From Thalassospira sp. (lineage in GTDB: Bacteria > Pseudomonadota > Alphaproteobacteria > Rhodospirillales > Thalassospiraceae), in contig NZ_JAUYHK010000001.1 in assembly GCF_030690045.1 (NCBI RefSeq), forward strand, positions 1 to 64,000: DNA of 64,000 nucleotides, read 5' to 3'. The first letter of the stretch is position 1. Each line of letters begins with the position of its first letter. Below the pieces are notes generated by a model that made no database searches, was not told where the DNA came from, and worked only from the letters and a program-made list of their open reading frames with translations. This document shows, one piece after another, positions 63,462 to 64,000 of this stretch. Made by a program: the position numbers and the translations under genes.

Positions 63462-64000
63462 CCCATCTCAAAATCCTGACCGAAAGCGACTTGCGCAATG
63501 TCGTCACCCTTGATGGTGACGTGATCGACTGCATCGAAAAGGCCTTTGTCGCCCTTGCCGGGGGCAAGGTCAAAATGCCGCCGATCCTGCGGCTGGATAT
63601 CGACGAATTCAACGGCGAGGTCGATGTCAAAACCGCCTATGTGCCGGGCATCGACAGCTTCGCCATCAAAATCAGCCCCGGCTTTTTTGACAATCCCAAA
63701 CTGGGTCTGGCATCGGTCAACGGTTTGATGAATTTGTTTTCGGCCCGCACCGGCCTGTTGGAGGCGGTGATGCTCGATAATGGCTATCTGACCGATATCC
63801 GTACCGCCGCCGCAGGCGGGGTTGCCGCCCGTCATCTGGCCCGCCCCGATGCCCGCCATGTCGCCATTTTTGGCGCCGGCATGCAGGCGCATTTGCAACT
63901 GCATGCCCTGACGCTGGTGCGCAATATCGCATCGGCCACCATCTGGGCCCGCGATGTCGCCAAGGCGCAAAAAACCGCCGATGCCCTGTCGGCACAACTC
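63458..64000 (+). CDS. eutC: Ectoine utilization protein EutC (ornithine cyclodeaminase-like), 5' part
   Basis: The first 181 codons are seen; the gene runs off the right edge. Mu-crystallin/ornithine cyclodeaminase family: VDCIEKAFVALAGGKVKMPP-like start, DVKTAYVPG, SFAIKISPGFFDNPKLGLAS, TDIRTAAAGGVAARHLA and the NAD loop FGAGMQAHLQL. The ATG overlaps the eutB stop. EutD/DoeA (hydrolase) and EutE/DoeB genes would be expected next. Confidence 0.9.
   Translation, partial: MTHLKILTESDLRNVVTLDGDVIDCIEKAFVALAGGKVKMPPILRLDIDEFNGEVDVKTAYVPGIDSFAIKISPGFFDNPKLGLASVNGLMNLFSARTGLLEAVMLDNGYLTDIRTAAAGGVAARHLARPDARHVAIFGAGMQAHLQLHALTLVRNIASATIWARDVAKAQKTADALSAQL

Overview
The window looks like a chromosomal piece of a marine alphaproteobacterium, most likely Rhodospirillales and Thalassospira-like. 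The evidence is indirect. Gene order and protein types (ectoine/hydroxyectoine catabolism with an EnuR-type regulator, a TRAP uptake system, NavBac sodium channel, malyl-CoA lyase, SUV3-like helicase next to an S4-domain protein, DUF4169) fit that group. No rRNA or marker alignment could be run. Base use is even and moderately GC-rich, and I see no insertion sequence, prophage or CRISPR array.

Region 1 (1-8155, all minus strand): a type I secretion operon made of two different ABC half-transporters, an HlyD-type adaptor and the N-terminal part of a large repetitive surface protein that runs off the left edge. Region 2 (8156-13253): S4 RNA-binding protein and SUV3-like helicase, then SoxR divergent from a flavin reductase/monooxygenase pair with a textbook 19-bp-spacer MerR-family promoter, then a hibernation factor. 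Region 3 (13516-27726): housekeeping genes including htpG, dgt, a small Pmp3 protein, two envelope proteins, xthA, an FAH-family enzyme, a P-type ATPase, a 2-hydroxyacid dehydrogenase, an SH3-like exported protein, an orphan flagellin-like protein and an RNA m5U methyltransferase.

Region 4 (28111-46837): a probably inactive GGDEF-EAL membrane protein, mgtE, maeB, tRNA-Leu(GAG), lipB overlapping a CZB-GGEEF cyclase, a winged-helix/RMF-like fusion, a lipoprotein with an OmpA-like tail, tRNA-Arg(ACG), a fasciclin protein, a GcvR-like ACT protein, an RTX protein, a membrane cyclase, malyl-CoA lyase and an HxlR/quinone-reductase pair. Three GGDEF proteins and two type I secretion substrates point to a surface-attachment theme. 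Region 5 (46843-53752): a GNAT acetyltransferase, accA, NavBac, an MBL-fold hydrolase and an unusual ABC-transporter/cyclic-nucleotide-binding fusion whose nucleotide-binding domain is split by about 300 residues.

Region 6 (53911-64000): ectoine/hydroxyectoine uptake and breakdown. It holds an aldehyde dehydrogenase and aminotransferase (ssd/doeC- and atf/doeD-like), uehA (inverted), enuR, uehB, uehC, eutA, eutB and the start of eutC. Two matching operator-like sites, one in the uehA-enuR intergenic region and one just upstream of uehB, suggest one regulator controls both divergent units. The ectoine hydrolase and deacetylase genes should lie to the right of the window.
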